Assembly: GCA_040752275.1 (NCBI GenBank)
Contig: JBFMFH010000075.1
Span: 1 to 53,937, forward strand
From: JBFMFH01 sp040752275
GTDB taxonomy: Bacteria > Acidobacteriota > Vicinamibacteria > Vicinamibacterales > JAKQTR01
Reading direction: 5' to 3'
Length of the DNA stretch: 53,937 nucleotides
The position numbers and the translations under genes were made by a program. Shown in pieces: positions 41,166 to 49,870 of the stretch. How positions within the stretch are numbered: the first letter of the stretch is position 1; the number at the start of each line of letters is the position of its first letter. Under the pieces are notes generated by a model. That model was not told the DNA's origin, did no database searches, and saw only the letters and a program-made list of their open reading frames with translations.

Positions 41166-41570
41166 TCACACGTGGGGCTGTACGGCGCGCACGGTCAGCC
41201 GCGCCCCGTCCCTGGCCTTCGTCGCATCGTCTTTCGAGTAGAAGCCGGAAGGGGTGAGATCCTCGGCGCCGTAGAATGCCAGCTCGCGGTCGCGCCTGAG
41301 ATCCCGCGAGATCCGCACGAGCGCGTCCAGCTCGGCCACGAGCGGGGCCGCCAGGCGATCCCGCTCGGCCAGCAGCACGTCCGACACGTCGTGCAGGCGC
41401 GGCGGGTCGACGCCGTGCGCCCGCAAGGCGGCTTTGAGCGCGAGTTCGACGATCTCCTGAGCCTCCCGGACGACATCAGCCCAGTGGCCGTCCTCGTAGA
41501 GCACGTCGAGCGCCCGCAGGCGGCCTGCGGCGCGGGTGACGTAGTCTCTGGCGAGTTCCTGGTTCCGCAT
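41166..41570 (-). CDS. HEPN-domain toxin candidate
   Basis: The 134-residue helical product reads RDYVTRAAGRLRALDVLYED, AQEIVELALKAALRAHGVDP and RRDRELAFYGAEDLTPSGFY, the layout of HEPN proteins encoded beside MNT nucleotidyltransferases. I cannot see the canonical Rx4-6H RNase motif, which several MNT-associated HEPNs also lack or place differently. The gene begins 1 nt after the MNT gene ends. In characterised HEPN/MNT systems the MNT modifies and silences the HEPN RNase. Confidence 0.75.
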   Translation of the reverse strand: MRNQELARDYVTRAAGRLRALDVLYEDGHWADVVREAQEIVELALKAALRAHGVDPPRLHDVSDVLLAERDRLAAPLVAELDALVRISRDLRRDRELAFYGAEDLTPSGFYSKDDATKARDGARLTVRAVQPHV

Positions 41571-41571
41571 G

Positions 41572-42147
41572 TCAGGCCACCTCCGACCAGTACGGCTGTC
41601 CCTGGGACGTGCGACGCACGAGCCGCCCTTCGGCAATCAGGCGCCGCACCGCGCCGAGCGTCTCCGAAGCCTGCCGGCCGCGTTCGTAGACGACGAGGCC
41701 GTCGAGCGCCACCTCGGCCCAGAGACCCGACGGCGCACGGCCCGGCTCAGGCAGATGCACGAGGTGCACCTCCACAGGACGGCCATCCCAGCGGGCTGGG
41801 CGCGCGTCCCACTCGCGGTACAGGCGTCGGGCGAGGGGCGTGCGGCGGTCCAGGACGATGAGCACGTCGACGTCCGAGCTGCCGTCGGCGTCGCCGCGGG
41901 CCCACGATCCGAAGACAATCACGCCCAGCAGGTCGTCGCCGTGCAAATCGGCGGCCTGGCGCACCACGGCCGGAGCGCCAGCGGCAAGCGCGGCGGCGTC
42001 GACGGGCAGCGCGAGCTTGCGGCTGCAGTAGTCGTTCAGTGACAGCCCCAGGTCGACGGCCGACGCCTTCAGCTCTGCGTGCAGGGCCGGGTCGACGCGC
42101 AGCAGGAAACGGCCCGACGGGCGGCGCCGGTTTGGAGAGGCTGCCAT
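41572..42147 (-). CDS. Nucleotidyltransferase antitoxin with N-terminal ribbon-helix-helix domain
   Basis: Residues about 10-50 (GRFLLRVDPALHAELKASAV, LGLSLNDYCSRKL) form a HicB/Arc-like ribbon-helix-helix DNA-binding domain. From about residue 75 the MNT core follows: VIVFGSWARGDADGSSDVDV, with GS and DxD. The C-terminus (LVVYERGRQASETLGAVRRL) may be a small winged helix. Fusion of a DNA-binding domain to the MNT is unusual: most MNT antitoxins are under 120 residues and have none. It probably autoregulates through the TGATATCA repeats at its start. Confidence 0.78.
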   Translation of the reverse strand: MAASPNRRRPSGRFLLRVDPALHAELKASAVDLGLSLNDYCSRKLALPVDAAALAAGAPAVVRQAADLHGDDLLGVIVFGSWARGDADGSSDVDVLIVLDRRTPLARRLYREWDARPARWDGRPVEVHLVHLPEPGRAPSGLWAEVALDGLVVYERGRQASETLGAVRRLIAEGRLVRRTSQGQPYWSEVA

Positions 42148-42178
42148 GATATCACCGCGTTCGACATGATGATATCAC
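42146..42178 (-). promoter_or_regulatory. Two TGATATCA operator copies at the RHH-MNT/HEPN promoter
   Basis: ATGATATCAC occurs at 42146-42155 and 42169-42178, 23 nt apart. The first copy overlaps the start codon, and the upstream copy also reads as a -10 box (TATCAT) on the minus strand. Confidence 0.55.
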
Positions 42179-42208
42179 GAAGGCTCGGCTCTGCCGGCGG
42201 AGGCCCGC

Positions 42209-42553
42209 TCAGAAGCGTGTGAGCACCAGGTGTTCAGCCTCCAGCAACTCGCGGCCCAGCCGCACCGGGACGGCGCGGGCAGATACGAGCCGCCGGACGC
42301 GGTCGGCGGAAGCCAACAGGATGACCTTGGGTGGTTCCAGCGCGCGGCCGACCGCCTCGATCTGAAACCCTTCGGCGACGAGCGCCCGCGCCTCGTCATC
42401 CGTGACGACGAACGCGGCACTTGCGTCCGCAAGGACCCGGCGCAGCCGGAACCACACGCCTCGAGCGTGATGCCGCTGTCGGTACTCCCAGGACCGCACC
42501 AGCACCCGCCGGCGCAGGTCGGCGGCACGGCGTTCCAGCACCTCGGTCATCAC
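42209..42553 (-). CDS. Unknown 114-residue protein coupled to a nucleotidyltransferase-like gene
   Basis: Not recognised. The N-terminal half is strongly basic and helical (RRAADLRRRVLVRSWEYRQR), and the C-terminal half has two short strands with FVVTDDEARALVAEGF and RAVPVRLGRELLEAEHLVLT. It has no membrane segment. Its start overlaps the stop of the upstream nucleotidyltransferase-like gene by 4 nt, so they are translationally coupled. By analogy with the adjacent pair it may be the toxin or partner of a two-gene module; that is inference only. Confidence 0.6.
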   Translation of the reverse strand: MMTEVLERRAADLRRRVLVRSWEYRQRHHARGVWFRLRRVLADASAAFVVTDDEARALVAEGFQIEAVGRALEPPKVILLASADRVRRLVSARAVPVRLGRELLEAEHLVLTRF

Positions 42554-43260
42554 AGGTCGGTCTCGAGTCGTTCCAGGCGGCGCAGGACGCCGGCGACCTC
42601 GGCCCGCCGAGGCCGGGGATCCGGCATGCCCGCCCGCGCGTCGAGGAGCGACAGCACGGTCAGGTTGGAGCGGACCGCGTGACGGAGCTCGGATCGCAGA
42701 CTCCGGTACTCGGTGTCGAGTTCGTCGAAATCGGCGGCGCTGGCCATCATCAGCAGACCGAGCGCGACCAGCAGATCGCGATCGCCCTTCTCTCCGGTTC
42801 GATCTGTCACCAGTTTCTCGAGGAGGAGGCCGGCGGGCCGGGGCAGGCGCAGGCGAGCGCCCGCCAGCTCGATCTCGGCCCCCGCCTTGACCAGCGACAG
42901 CGCGCCGAACACGAGGAGCGGGAGCTGATCGTCGTCGAAGACATAGGCGTCGGCCGGGTCGCGAGTGCGGTCGATGCCGACGAAGTTCACCTCGAGCAAG
43001 TCCGGGGAGCGGGGTGTCCAGACCGACGGCTCCTCGGCCGAAGGGGTGAACGCCTCGAGCAGCGCCGGGAGCCTCTGCTTGACCGCGGCGTGCCGTGTGA
43101 CCGGGACACCGATGTCGAGGTCGAGCGACACGACGAGCGTGGCCCCTGCGCGAGGCTCGAGCAGGTTTGGCACCTCGGATCCGACCACCAGCACGTCCGG
43201 CACCTCGAGCACGGCCCTCGCGGCACGGATCGTCGAGAGCAGCCGGTCACGGAACGTCAT
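42550..43260 (-). CDS. Nucleotidyltransferase-like protein (first gene of a two-gene module)
   Basis: The 236-residue product from ATG 43260 has VLVVGSEVPNLLEPRAGATL and VVSLDLDIGVP, a GS...DLD layout as in the nucleotidyltransferase superfamily (AbiEii/DUF-type), followed by a helical domain (LLLEKLVTDRTGEKGDRDLL) like that of AbiEii-type toxins. The promoter is close to the ATG. It may be a toxin of an AbiE-like or other TA pair with the 114-residue partner; direction of toxicity is unknown. The open frame extends upstream to 43455 through a heptad repeat tract and is not coding there. Confidence 0.65.
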   Translation of the reverse strand: MTFRDRLLSTIRAARAVLEVPDVLVVGSEVPNLLEPRAGATLVVSLDLDIGVPVTRHAAVKQRLPALLEAFTPSAEEPSVWTPRSPDLLEVNFVGIDRTRDPADAYVFDDDQLPLLVFGALSLVKAGAEIELAGARLRLPRPAGLLLEKLVTDRTGEKGDRDLLVALGLLMMASAADFDELDTEYRSLRSELRHAVRSNLTVLSLLDARAGMPDPRPRRAEVAGVLRRLERLETDL

Positions 43261-43268
43261 GGCGTACG

Positions 43269-43297
43269 AGTATATGGTCCGAACAGGGGGCGGTCCA
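43269..43297 (-). promoter_or_regulatory. Promoter of the nucleotidyltransferase-like/114-aa module
   Basis: On the minus strand TGGACC (43292-43297), 17 nt, TATACT (43269-43274), then 8 nt to the ATG. Leaderless arrangement. Confidence 0.5.
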
Positions 43298-43425
43298 GGC
43301 GGATCGTGCTCGCTGGCGCGACCGTCGCCCGCCCGCGGCGCGGCCGTGCCGCTGGCGCGGCGGACCGTCCATCTGCGGCCGCCGCCGAGCGCAGTAGCCG
43401 GCAAGGACCGACAAGGAGGTCGGCC

Positions 43426-43467
43426 GACTCCTGACTCCTGACTCCTGAATTCCATTTCCTGAATCCA
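43426..43467 (+). repeat. Heptad tandem repeat tract 1
   Basis: Three exact GACTCCT units (43426-43446) followed by degenerate ones (GAATTCC, ATTTCCT, GAATCCA), six in all. It lies just beyond the 3' end of the S9 peptidase gene. Confidence 0.75.
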
Positions 43468-43486
43468 GCCACGGTCCTGGCGCGCC

Positions 43487-46400
43487 CTACCGCTTCGCCG
43501 GCTCGGGCGGTTTCGCGTCCTTCTTCAGGAACGGCACGCCCTCGGTCAGCCACGTCGGGGCGGGCGCGCCCTTGAGGTAGTGATCGAAGAACTCCATGAA
43601 CTTGCTGGTCAGGTCCCGCTGGTTCGCCACCCCGCTCAGGTGGTGCCCTTCGTTCGGATACGCCAGCAGTACCGCCTTCTTCCCGTTGTAGCGGAGCGCG
43701 TTGTAGAAGGCGAGGCCGTTGATGAAGCCCACGGTCGGGTCGGACGTCCCGTGCATGATCAGAAACGGCGCGCTGGCTCGCGGCGCCCACGTGAGCGCGG
43801 ATTCGTGGCGATACCGATCGGGCTGGTCCCACGGTGAGAAGCCCCAGCGGCCCTGCGAGTACAGGTAGTAGTTGAATCCCGTGTCGCCGCTCCCGCCGGG
43901 CGCGGCGTAGGTCCAGCCCCAGTTCATGTTGAAGTCGTTGTAGAGATCCACCACGCCCGCGCCCATGCCGACCGCGGCGAACAGCTTCGACATCACCCCG
44001 ATGTAGGCCGCCCCTTCGCCGCCGTAGCTGTGCCCGGTGACTCCGATCCGTTTCGGGTCCGCGTAGCCCATCTCGATCACCTTGCGCGTCGCGGCCTCCA
44101 CGCACTCCAGCATGTCGCTGTGCGACGAGCCGGTCCGGAAGTGCACATCCGGCATCATCGTCAGATAGCCCTGGCTGACCGCCTGCGTGGGCATGCGGCC
44201 CATGCTCACCATGTAGACCGGCGGCGTGTAGACATGCATGTTCTGCGAGTTCTTTTCGTAGAACGTTACGATCATGGGGCGCTTCTCGCCAGGCTTGTAG
44301 TCGTCGGGCACGGCCAGAATGCCCTGCAGCCGCACGCCGTCCTTGTTCTTGAAGTCGAAGAGCACACGGTGGCCCCAGAGGAAGTCCTTCTGCTGGGGAT
44401 TGGCGTCGGTGATCTTCTGCGAGTCGGCGAAACCCGGCCCGGACACGCGCAGATCCGGGTACTCGACGAAGGTCTCGCGCGTGAACAGGAACGTGTCGGC
44501 CTTCATGGCCCTGATCGGCGTGCTGAACCGGGCATCCTCGTACACGAGTTGCCGGAGCTGCCCACCCGCGAGTTCGTAGAAGCCCGCCTTCTTTGTCCAT
44601 TGGCCGTAGGCCGAGAGTGTCTGGGGCTTGGTCAGGTCGAACGTGCCGCGGGGCCCGGCCGCGCGCGGCTGCGTCGGGTCGTCTGGCACCGTCCGCACGA
44701 GGCGGTAGCGGATCTCGGCCTTCGTGCCGGCCCCGTTGGTCAGGTTCGTCGCCGCCGAGCCGTCGAGCGGCAGCAGCCATAGATCGTAGCGGTGATTCAC
44801 GATGACGCCCATGCCGTCGCTCGTGTAGCCGGCGATTCCGTACGGCGGCCTCGTCCCGACGTGGTCGTCTTCCCTGTCGGCAAAGCTCGGCGCCTTCGGT
44901 CCGCCAAGCGTGCGCGTCGCGTTCGCGCCGAAGTCGTACGCCTGGAACTTGCCGTCCTTCCAGTACAGGAAGGTCGTCCCGTGAGGTGAGATGCCCGGGA
45001 CGTGCTGCCGGCCGGAGAGCTGCCCCTTCACGATGAGCGTCCGCTCGCCGGTCGACGTGTTCACCCGGTAGAAGTCGGCCGCGGGTTCCTTCTTGTCGGA
45101 CACGTAGCCGCGCGCGTCACGGCCGACGGCCCACTTCCCGTCCGGCGCGACCTCCAGGTCCTTCATGGTCTCGTCGGCGAGCTTGACGAACTTCGCCGCG
45201 GCGACATCGAAGGCCTGGCGGAAGGCGAAGTTGCGATCCTGGTTCGCCTGGATCATCTGGCGCGACTGCACCCGTTCGTCGGCGGTGTTCCACACGTCCA
45301 CATCAGGTGTCTCGTCGGTCGAGCGGCGTTGGGTGTCGGGCGCGGGCACCTGTTCCTTCATCCCGAAGAACACCCGTGCGTTGTCCTCGCTCCACTCGAG
45401 CGGCGCGCGGTCGCTCACGACCCAGCCCTTCGGGAAGCCCTCCGACTTGGCCGGGTCGAGGACGATGGGCCTGGGAGCGGGAGTGTTGTCCTTCAGCGCC
45501 GCCTGAATGTCGCGGAACGCCAGGAGGACCGTCTCCTTCTCGCGCATCTTCTCGACGTCGTTCCCCTTGAGGACGGCCACAGCCGTGCCCGCGTCGTTCC
45601 AGGCGAGTCGGAAGTACTGTTTGGCGTCGTTGTCGAGGGACGTCACGCGCCCGCTTCGCGTGTCGAAGATGAAGAGGCCGTTCGCGTCTTTCACGGTCGA
45701 GTCGACGGTGAAGGCCAGCAGCTCGCCGGTTCGGTTGAACGCGAAGTCGCCGACGCTGCCGGCGAGCTGGTGGCCCCCGGTGCGCAGATCGAGCAGGAGG
45801 ACGTCGAGGCCGCGTGGCCCAGACGGCGAGCTGCCGCCACGTCCGCGGCCGCCGCCCTGTCCGCCGCCCGGCGCGCCGCCGCCGCGACCACCTGAGGCCT
45901 CGGGCGTCTCGCCCCCCCGCCGCTGGAGGACGAGGTACGTGGATGCGGGCGAGAACGTGACGGTGCCGATATTCTCCCAGGACCGGACCCCGCCCGTCTC
46001 GAGGTTGCGCAACTCGACCCGCCGCGGGGGAATCGCGGCGGCACCGCGCCCGCCCTCCTGGGCCTGGCCGGGTGCCGCTGCGCCGCCGCTCCCCTGCCCT
46101 CCGCCGGACCCACCCGACCCACCGCTCGATCCCCGCCGCGCGGCCCTCGCCCGCGCGGCGGCACCGGGATCGACCTGGTAGGCGATCCACTTCGAGTCCG
46201 CCGAGAACTCGGGATCGGTGGCGTGCTCCACGGTCACCTCCGTGCCCGTCTCGAGGTTGCGCAGATGCAGCACCGGCTTCGACTCGGCGGCGATCGTGTT
46301 CATCTGCCGCAGGACGTACGCGACCCATCTGCCGTCCGCCGAAAGCGACTGGCTGCTGATGCTGCGCCACTTCGCGTAGTCGTCGATGGTCAGCGCCTTC

Positions 46401-46519
46401 TTCGCGGGCGCCTGCGCCTCGGGCAGCGCGGCGGCCCACGCGAGCGCGACCACGAGGGTGACGGCAGCGACGGCGAGCGGGCGGCGCGTGAACGGCAATC
46501 GTGCGGCAAGGTGTCTCAT
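43487..46519 (-). CDS. Secreted S9 family (prolyl oligopeptidase-type) peptidase
   Basis: The 1010-residue product has a signal peptide (LAVAAVTLVVALAWAAAL), a beta-propeller N-terminal domain (SADGRWVAYVLRQM; RNLETGTEVTVEH and similar blades) and a C-terminal hydrolase with GHSYGGEGA (Ser831), GTSDPTV (Asp927) and NEGHHLSG (His959/960). The propeller has two Gly-rich insertions, near residues 128-160 and 213-235, that look like unstructured loops. It probably degrades peptides in the periplasm or outside. Complete. Confidence 0.9.
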   Translation of the reverse strand: MRHLAARLPFTRRPLAVAAVTLVVALAWAAALPEAQAPAKKALTIDDYAKWRSISSQSLSADGRWVAYVLRQMNTIAAESKPVLHLRNLETGTEVTVEHATDPEFSADSKWIAYQVDPGAAARARAARRGSSGGSGGSGGGQGSGGAAAPGQAQEGGRGAAAIPPRRVELRNLETGGVRSWENIGTVTFSPASTYLVLQRRGGETPEASGGRGGGAPGGGQGGGRGRGGSSPSGPRGLDVLLLDLRTGGHQLAGSVGDFAFNRTGELLAFTVDSTVKDANGLFIFDTRSGRVTSLDNDAKQYFRLAWNDAGTAVAVLKGNDVEKMREKETVLLAFRDIQAALKDNTPAPRPIVLDPAKSEGFPKGWVVSDRAPLEWSEDNARVFFGMKEQVPAPDTQRRSTDETPDVDVWNTADERVQSRQMIQANQDRNFAFRQAFDVAAAKFVKLADETMKDLEVAPDGKWAVGRDARGYVSDKKEPAADFYRVNTSTGERTLIVKGQLSGRQHVPGISPHGTTFLYWKDGKFQAYDFGANATRTLGGPKAPSFADREDDHVGTRPPYGIAGYTSDGMGVIVNHRYDLWLLPLDGSAATNLTNGAGTKAEIRYRLVRTVPDDPTQPRAAGPRGTFDLTKPQTLSAYGQWTKKAGFYELAGGQLRQLVYEDARFSTPIRAMKADTFLFTRETFVEYPDLRVSGPGFADSQKITDANPQQKDFLWGHRVLFDFKNKDGVRLQGILAVPDDYKPGEKRPMIVTFYEKNSQNMHVYTPPVYMVSMGRMPTQAVSQGYLTMMPDVHFRTGSSHSDMLECVEAATRKVIEMGYADPKRIGVTGHSYGGEGAAYIGVMSKLFAAVGMGAGVVDLYNDFNMNWGWTYAAPGGSGDTGFNYYLYSQGRWGFSPWDQPDRYRHESALTWAPRASAPFLIMHGTSDPTVGFINGLAFYNALRYNGKKAVLLAYPNEGHHLSGVANQRDLTSKFMEFFDHYLKGAPAPTWLTEGVPFLKKDAKPPEPAKR

Positions 46520-46584
46520 GAGAGTGCCCCCAAGAAACGTGGACGGGCGCGCCTGGCGCGCCGGGGCATTCTAACCCGGAGAAC

Positions 46585-46682
46585 GGGGACCAGGGGCCGG
46601 GGAACAGGGACTGCGGACCGAAGAACAGGGGCCGGGGAGTGGGGATCGGGGACAGACAGAATATGGGAGACAGGAGACAGAA
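46585..46682. repeat. Heptad tandem repeat tract 2
   Basis: About 14 degenerate 7-bp units (GGGGACC, AGGGGCC, GGGGAAC, AGGGACT ... GACAGGA, GACAGAA). The minus strand reads NNTCCCY, related to the units of the other two tracts. It occupies the start side of the S9 gene. Confidence 0.65.
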
Positions 46683-46847
46683 TGAGGCGAGCCCGCTTGA
46701 TCGGCCCCGGCGCGCCGAAGCCCGCTGGGCGCAGGCGGCCGGCCTCCTTGTCGGCCCTCACGGGCCGAACGAGACGAGAACGGGTCCACAACCGAGCGGG
46801 TGGCGCCGGACGGGCGCCCGCCGCGGCCTGCAGCCGGAGGAGACAGG

Positions 46848-46904
46848 GGACTCCGGGAGGACTCCGGGATGGCTCCGGGATGAGACCCGCTCTAGAGCGG
46901 GGGT
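46848..46904 (+). repeat. Palindrome plus 11-bp repeats element, copy 2
   Basis: Three 11-bp units (GGACTCCGGGA twice, then TGGCTCCGGGA) run straight into the palindrome CCCGCTCTAGAGCGGG (46886-46901). Same order as copy 1 when that is read on its minus strand. The 502-nt gap 46520-47021 also holds heptad tract 2 and no gene. Confidence 0.7.
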
Positions 46905-47021
46905 GTTCGGCGGGATCACAGACGAGTCCCAGTTTCGACCGAACGCCACCGCACCGACGACAGGCGGGATCATCCGAGATATCGAGCCCAGGCGGCGATT
47001 CACGACCCGCCGGTGTATCGT

Positions 47022-47948
47022 ATGGCGATCGTGCTTCACCTCGATACGCCGCTCATCGAATCACGCCCGCTGGCGTTGGCATTCGGACGCCCGGTCTGGC
47101 TGAAGCTCGACTGCCTCCAGCCCTCGGGGTCGTTCAAGCTGCGGGGTATCGGTCACGCCTGCGAGGCCGCGCAAGGCCGCGGCGCGAGTCGTTTCGTCTC
47201 CTCGTCCGGCGGCAACGCGGGGCTCGCCGTCGGCTACGCCGGCCGCGCGCTCGGCATCCCGGTGACGGTCGTCGTTCCAGAGACGACGACCGAACGCGCA
47301 AAGGCGCTCCTGCGGCAGGAAGGCGCCACGCTCGTCGTGCATGGGGCGTCGTGGCAAGAGGCCAACCAGCACGCCCAAGCGCTGCTTGGACCGTCGGATG
47401 CCTTCGTCCATCCCTTCGACGATCCGCTGGTGTGGGACGGCCACGCGATGCTGGTCGACGAGATCGCCGCCACCTGCGTCCGCCCCGACGCCGTCGTGCT
47501 GTGCGTCGGCGGCGGCGGCCTGCTCTGCGGCGTGGTCCAGGGACTCCAGCGGCACGGCTGGCGCGACGTGGCGGTCGTGGCCGTCGAGACCGACGGCGCG
47601 GCCTCGTTCCGCGCGGCCATCGACGCGGGACATACGGTGGAGTTGGACCGCATCACGAGTGTGGCCACGTCGCTCGGCGCGAAGCGCGTCTGCGAGCGGG
47701 CGCTCCAGTGGACGCGTGAGCATCCGATTCGGAGCCTCGTGGTGTCCGACAGGAGTGCGCTGTCGGCGTGCGAGCGGTTCCTCTCGGATCACCGGATGCT
47801 CGTCGAGCCGGCTTGCGGGGCCAGCCTCGCGCCGATCTACGAGCGTGCGGCCGAGCTCGACGATGTGCGATCGGTCGTGGTCGAAGTGTGCGGAGGCGCC
47901 ACGGCCACGATCGATCAGATTCGGGCGTGGGCGAAGGCGGCTGGGTAA
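47022..47948 (+). CDS. PLP-dependent L-serine/threonine dehydratase
   Basis: The 308-residue product has the tryptophan-synthase-beta fold: SGSFKLRG with the PLP Lys, SSGGNAGLAVGYAGRALGIP, the phosphate-binding VGGGGLLCG, and VEVCGGATATID near the end. It lacks the C-terminal ACT-like regulatory domain of biosynthetic IlvA, so a catabolic enzyme or the short SDS-type is favoured. It deaminates serine (and probably threonine) to a keto acid. A GTG three codons upstream is an alternative start. The 295 nt that follow hold no gene. Confidence 0.88.
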   Translation: MAIVLHLDTPLIESRPLALAFGRPVWLKLDCLQPSGSFKLRGIGHACEAAQGRGASRFVSSSGGNAGLAVGYAGRALGIPVTVVVPETTTERAKALLRQEGATLVVHGASWQEANQHAQALLGPSDAFVHPFDDPLVWDGHAMLVDEIAATCVRPDAVVLCVGGGGLLCGVVQGLQRHGWRDVAVVAVETDGAASFRAAIDAGHTVELDRITSVATSLGAKRVCERALQWTREHPIRSLVVSDRSALSACERFLSDHRMLVEPACGASLAPIYERAAELDDVRSVVVEVCGGATATIDQIRAWAKAAG

Positions 47949-48219
47949 TCGCGCACTCGATCCGCCAGGACCGACGCCACGGCACAAGCCGGGCCTGAGG
48001 CCTTCGCCAGAGGCCACGCTGGGCCTGACCTGGCGGCCGTGATCGGGCGACCTGGCGCGGAGTCGCCGGCTGGGCCGACCGGGCATCCCCCAGCGAGACC
48101 GTCAGTGTCGTCGGCACGGCGACTTGCGCTTCCCGATCCGGGTGCGCCAGGCGCATTGCGTGTCCACCTGCCTTGACGCCGCTGGGCTGGCCGCGACGAA
48201 CGGCCTCGCTAGCTGAGGA

Positions 48220-48243
48220 CGTAATTCTGTATAATACGTAATT
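48220..48243 (+). promoter_or_regulatory. Promoter/operator of Phd-PIN module, copy 2
   Basis: TATAAT (48230-48235), 8 nt before the ATG, flanked by exact CGTAATT repeats (48220-48226 and 48237-48243) with a 17-nt period; same layout as 14101-14124. Confidence 0.6.
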
Positions 48244-48510
48244 ATGAAGACCGTCATCTCGGCCACGTCCCTCGCGCGCCAACTCGGGGACGTGCTGGGC
48301 CGCATCCGCTACCGCCGCGATGCGTTCGTCATCGAACGAAACGGCGTGCCCGTGGCCACCCTGGAGCCGATCGAGGCGGAAGGCGGGGCCAGTGTGCGAT
48401 CGGCTCTCGCCGCCTGGCGGGATGCCGCCGCCCCTGACGCCGATTTCGCGGACGCGCTCGACCGGATTGGCGCGGCCGATAGCGCCCCGGGGTACCCGTG
48501 GGCCTCGTGA
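48244..48510 (+). CDS. Phd/YefM-type antitoxin, copy 2
   Basis: The 88-residue product differs from copy 1 at 7 positions, almost all in the middle linker; the DNA-binding part (ISATSLARQLGDVLGRI) and C-terminal helix are the same. Its stop overlaps the PIN gene by 13 nt, as in copy 1. Because both antitoxins keep identical DNA-binding residues and similar operators, cross-regulation is expected, and each may neutralise both toxins. Confidence 0.88.
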   Translation: MKTVISATSLARQLGDVLGRIRYRRDAFVIERNGVPVATLEPIEAEGGASVRSALAAWRDAAAPDADFADALDRIGAADSAPGYPWAS

Positions 48511-48935
48511 TCGACACGAGCGCGCTCGTCGCCATCGAGCGGTCGTCCGGCGCATGGGGCGAAGGGCTACCCGGCGACGAGCCTGCGGCCGTCCCTGCCA
48601 TCGTCTACGCGGAACTCCTCGTGGGCGTCCGTCTTGCGGATCATCCCCGACGCGCCGCGGCACGACGCGCCAAGATCGACGCACTCGTGTCGGCCGTCCC
48701 CATCGTGCCGTTCGGCGCCGCCGCGGCCGAGCGCTGGGCTGATCTGTTTTCCCGCCTGAGCCACGACGGACGGCAGATTCCCGCGAACGATTTGGCCGTG
48801 GCGGCCACGGCCCTCGAACTCGGGTTCGGGGTCCTCGTCGGGCCGCGCGACGAATCGCACTTCCGCCAGGTGCCAGGCCTGCGTGTCGTCGTCTTGGGGC
48901 AGGCCGAGGCCGCCGGCAACGAGGGTGCCCCTTGA
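48498..48935 (+). CDS. VapC-type PIN ribonuclease toxin, copy 2
   Basis: The 145-residue product keeps all three acidic PIN positions (VIDTSALVAIE, VYAELLVGVR, NDLAVAATALE). It differs from copy 1 at about 10 of the first 134 residues, with a completely different last 11 residues, suggesting that the duplicated segment ended near the last codons. Start GTG as in copy 1. The following 119 nt (48936-49054) show no feature. Confidence 0.9.
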   Translation: MGLVIDTSALVAIERSSGAWGEGLPGDEPAAVPAIVYAELLVGVRLADHPRRAAARRAKIDALVSAVPIVPFGAAAAERWADLFSRLSHDGRQIPANDLAVAATALELGFGVLVGPRDESHFRQVPGLRVVVLGQAEAAGNEGAP

Positions 48936-49054
48936 TCCGGCAGCAGACCTCTCGAGAGTGCCGCGTGTGACGGCCGCCGGTCACCCAGTCGTGTCCGCGC
49001 ATGCCGCGGGGCGGCTCGACTCAGCGCTTCGAGCGCTCAGACCCTCATCGTCGA

Positions 49055-49870
49055 TCAGTACACCGGGTAGAGGGAGCCACGGTAGGGTATGACCTGACCC
49101 GGGAACACCCGAATGTCGAAAGCCACCGGGACGAATCCGGGCGCATAGAGCTCGATCCGGTGATAGCCCGCAGCCACCGGTACCGGCTGCCCGCGGAAGT
49201 CACTCGCCACGCCGACGAACTGGCCGTCGATGTAGACCTCCGTGTAGTAGGGATCGAGCACGAAGCTCATCCCGCCGTAGGCCAGGCTCGGCCGCATCCT
49301 GTAGTGATAGGCGAAGCTGGGCCTCCATCCGTAGTCGAAGTGGAAGCGGAACGGATTGCCCGCGAAGATCGAGATGCCGAGCCCGAACTGGACCCGACCG
49401 CGCCACGCGTCCCGGCGGTAGTTGCCGTAGGGCACGTGGGTGTTGTACCCGCGATCGTACCGCTGGGCCGGGGCTGGCGGCGGAACGGGTCGTGATGTCG
49501 CGTATCCTCGAGCGCCCGAGGCCGACGGCCTGCCGGGCGGCGGCGCGCCTCGCGACGTCGTGTATCTCCGAGTGCCCGAGGCCGATGGCCTGCTGACCGG
49601 CGGCGCGCCTCGCGACGTCGTGGATCCCCGAGTGCCCGAGGCCGTGCCGCCACGAGCCGTCTCCGGGCTGGGCTCCGCCCGACGAACCGCCTCACCGCGA
49701 GACTGCGTCATCTGTCGTGCGGCAGTGCCTTGGCGTGCGGTCCCGGCCGTCTGCGCCGAACGATCGCGCGCGCGCCGATCGCGGTTGCCCGACTGCGCCA
49801 GAACGGGCGGTGCGGCCAGCGCCATCGCCAGCGCGATGGCGGCGGGCGTGAGAATTCGGTTGGTCTTCAT
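49055..49870 (-). CDS. Exported PEGA-domain protein with repetitive linker
   Basis: The 271-residue product from ATG 49870 (GGGAGGGA upstream) has a signal peptide (ILTPAAIALAMALAAPPVLA), a disordered Arg/Gln/Ser/Pro linker with a 20-residue tandem repeat (TTSRGAPPPGRPSASG type) near residues 80-125, and a C-terminal PEGA-like domain: VYIDGQFVGVASDFRGQPVP, HRIELYAPGFVPVAFDIRV. PEGA domains are surface or cell-wall-associated beta modules. Located between a TA locus and the ECF operon; no operon partner. Confidence 0.75.
   Translation of the reverse strand: MKTNRILTPAAIALAMALAAPPVLAQSGNRDRRARDRSAQTAGTARQGTAARQMTQSRGEAVRRAEPSPETARGGTASGTRGSTTSRGAPPVSRPSASGTRRYTTSRGAPPPGRPSASGARGYATSRPVPPPAPAQRYDRGYNTHVPYGNYRRDAWRGRVQFGLGISIFAGNPFRFHFDYGWRPSFAYHYRMRPSLAYGGMSFVLDPYYTEVYIDGQFVGVASDFRGQPVPVAAGYHRIELYAPGFVPVAFDIRVFPGQVIPYRGSLYPVY
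49500..49640. repeat. 60-bp in-frame tandem repeat
   Basis: Two full units and part of a third, with the shared block GCCTCGCGACGTCGTG, encode the repeated linker of the PEGA protein. Confidence 0.7.

Noticed and set aside
43426..43467. Heptad repeats as a CRISPR array
   Set aside because: Units are 7 bp with no spacers; there are no cas genes.
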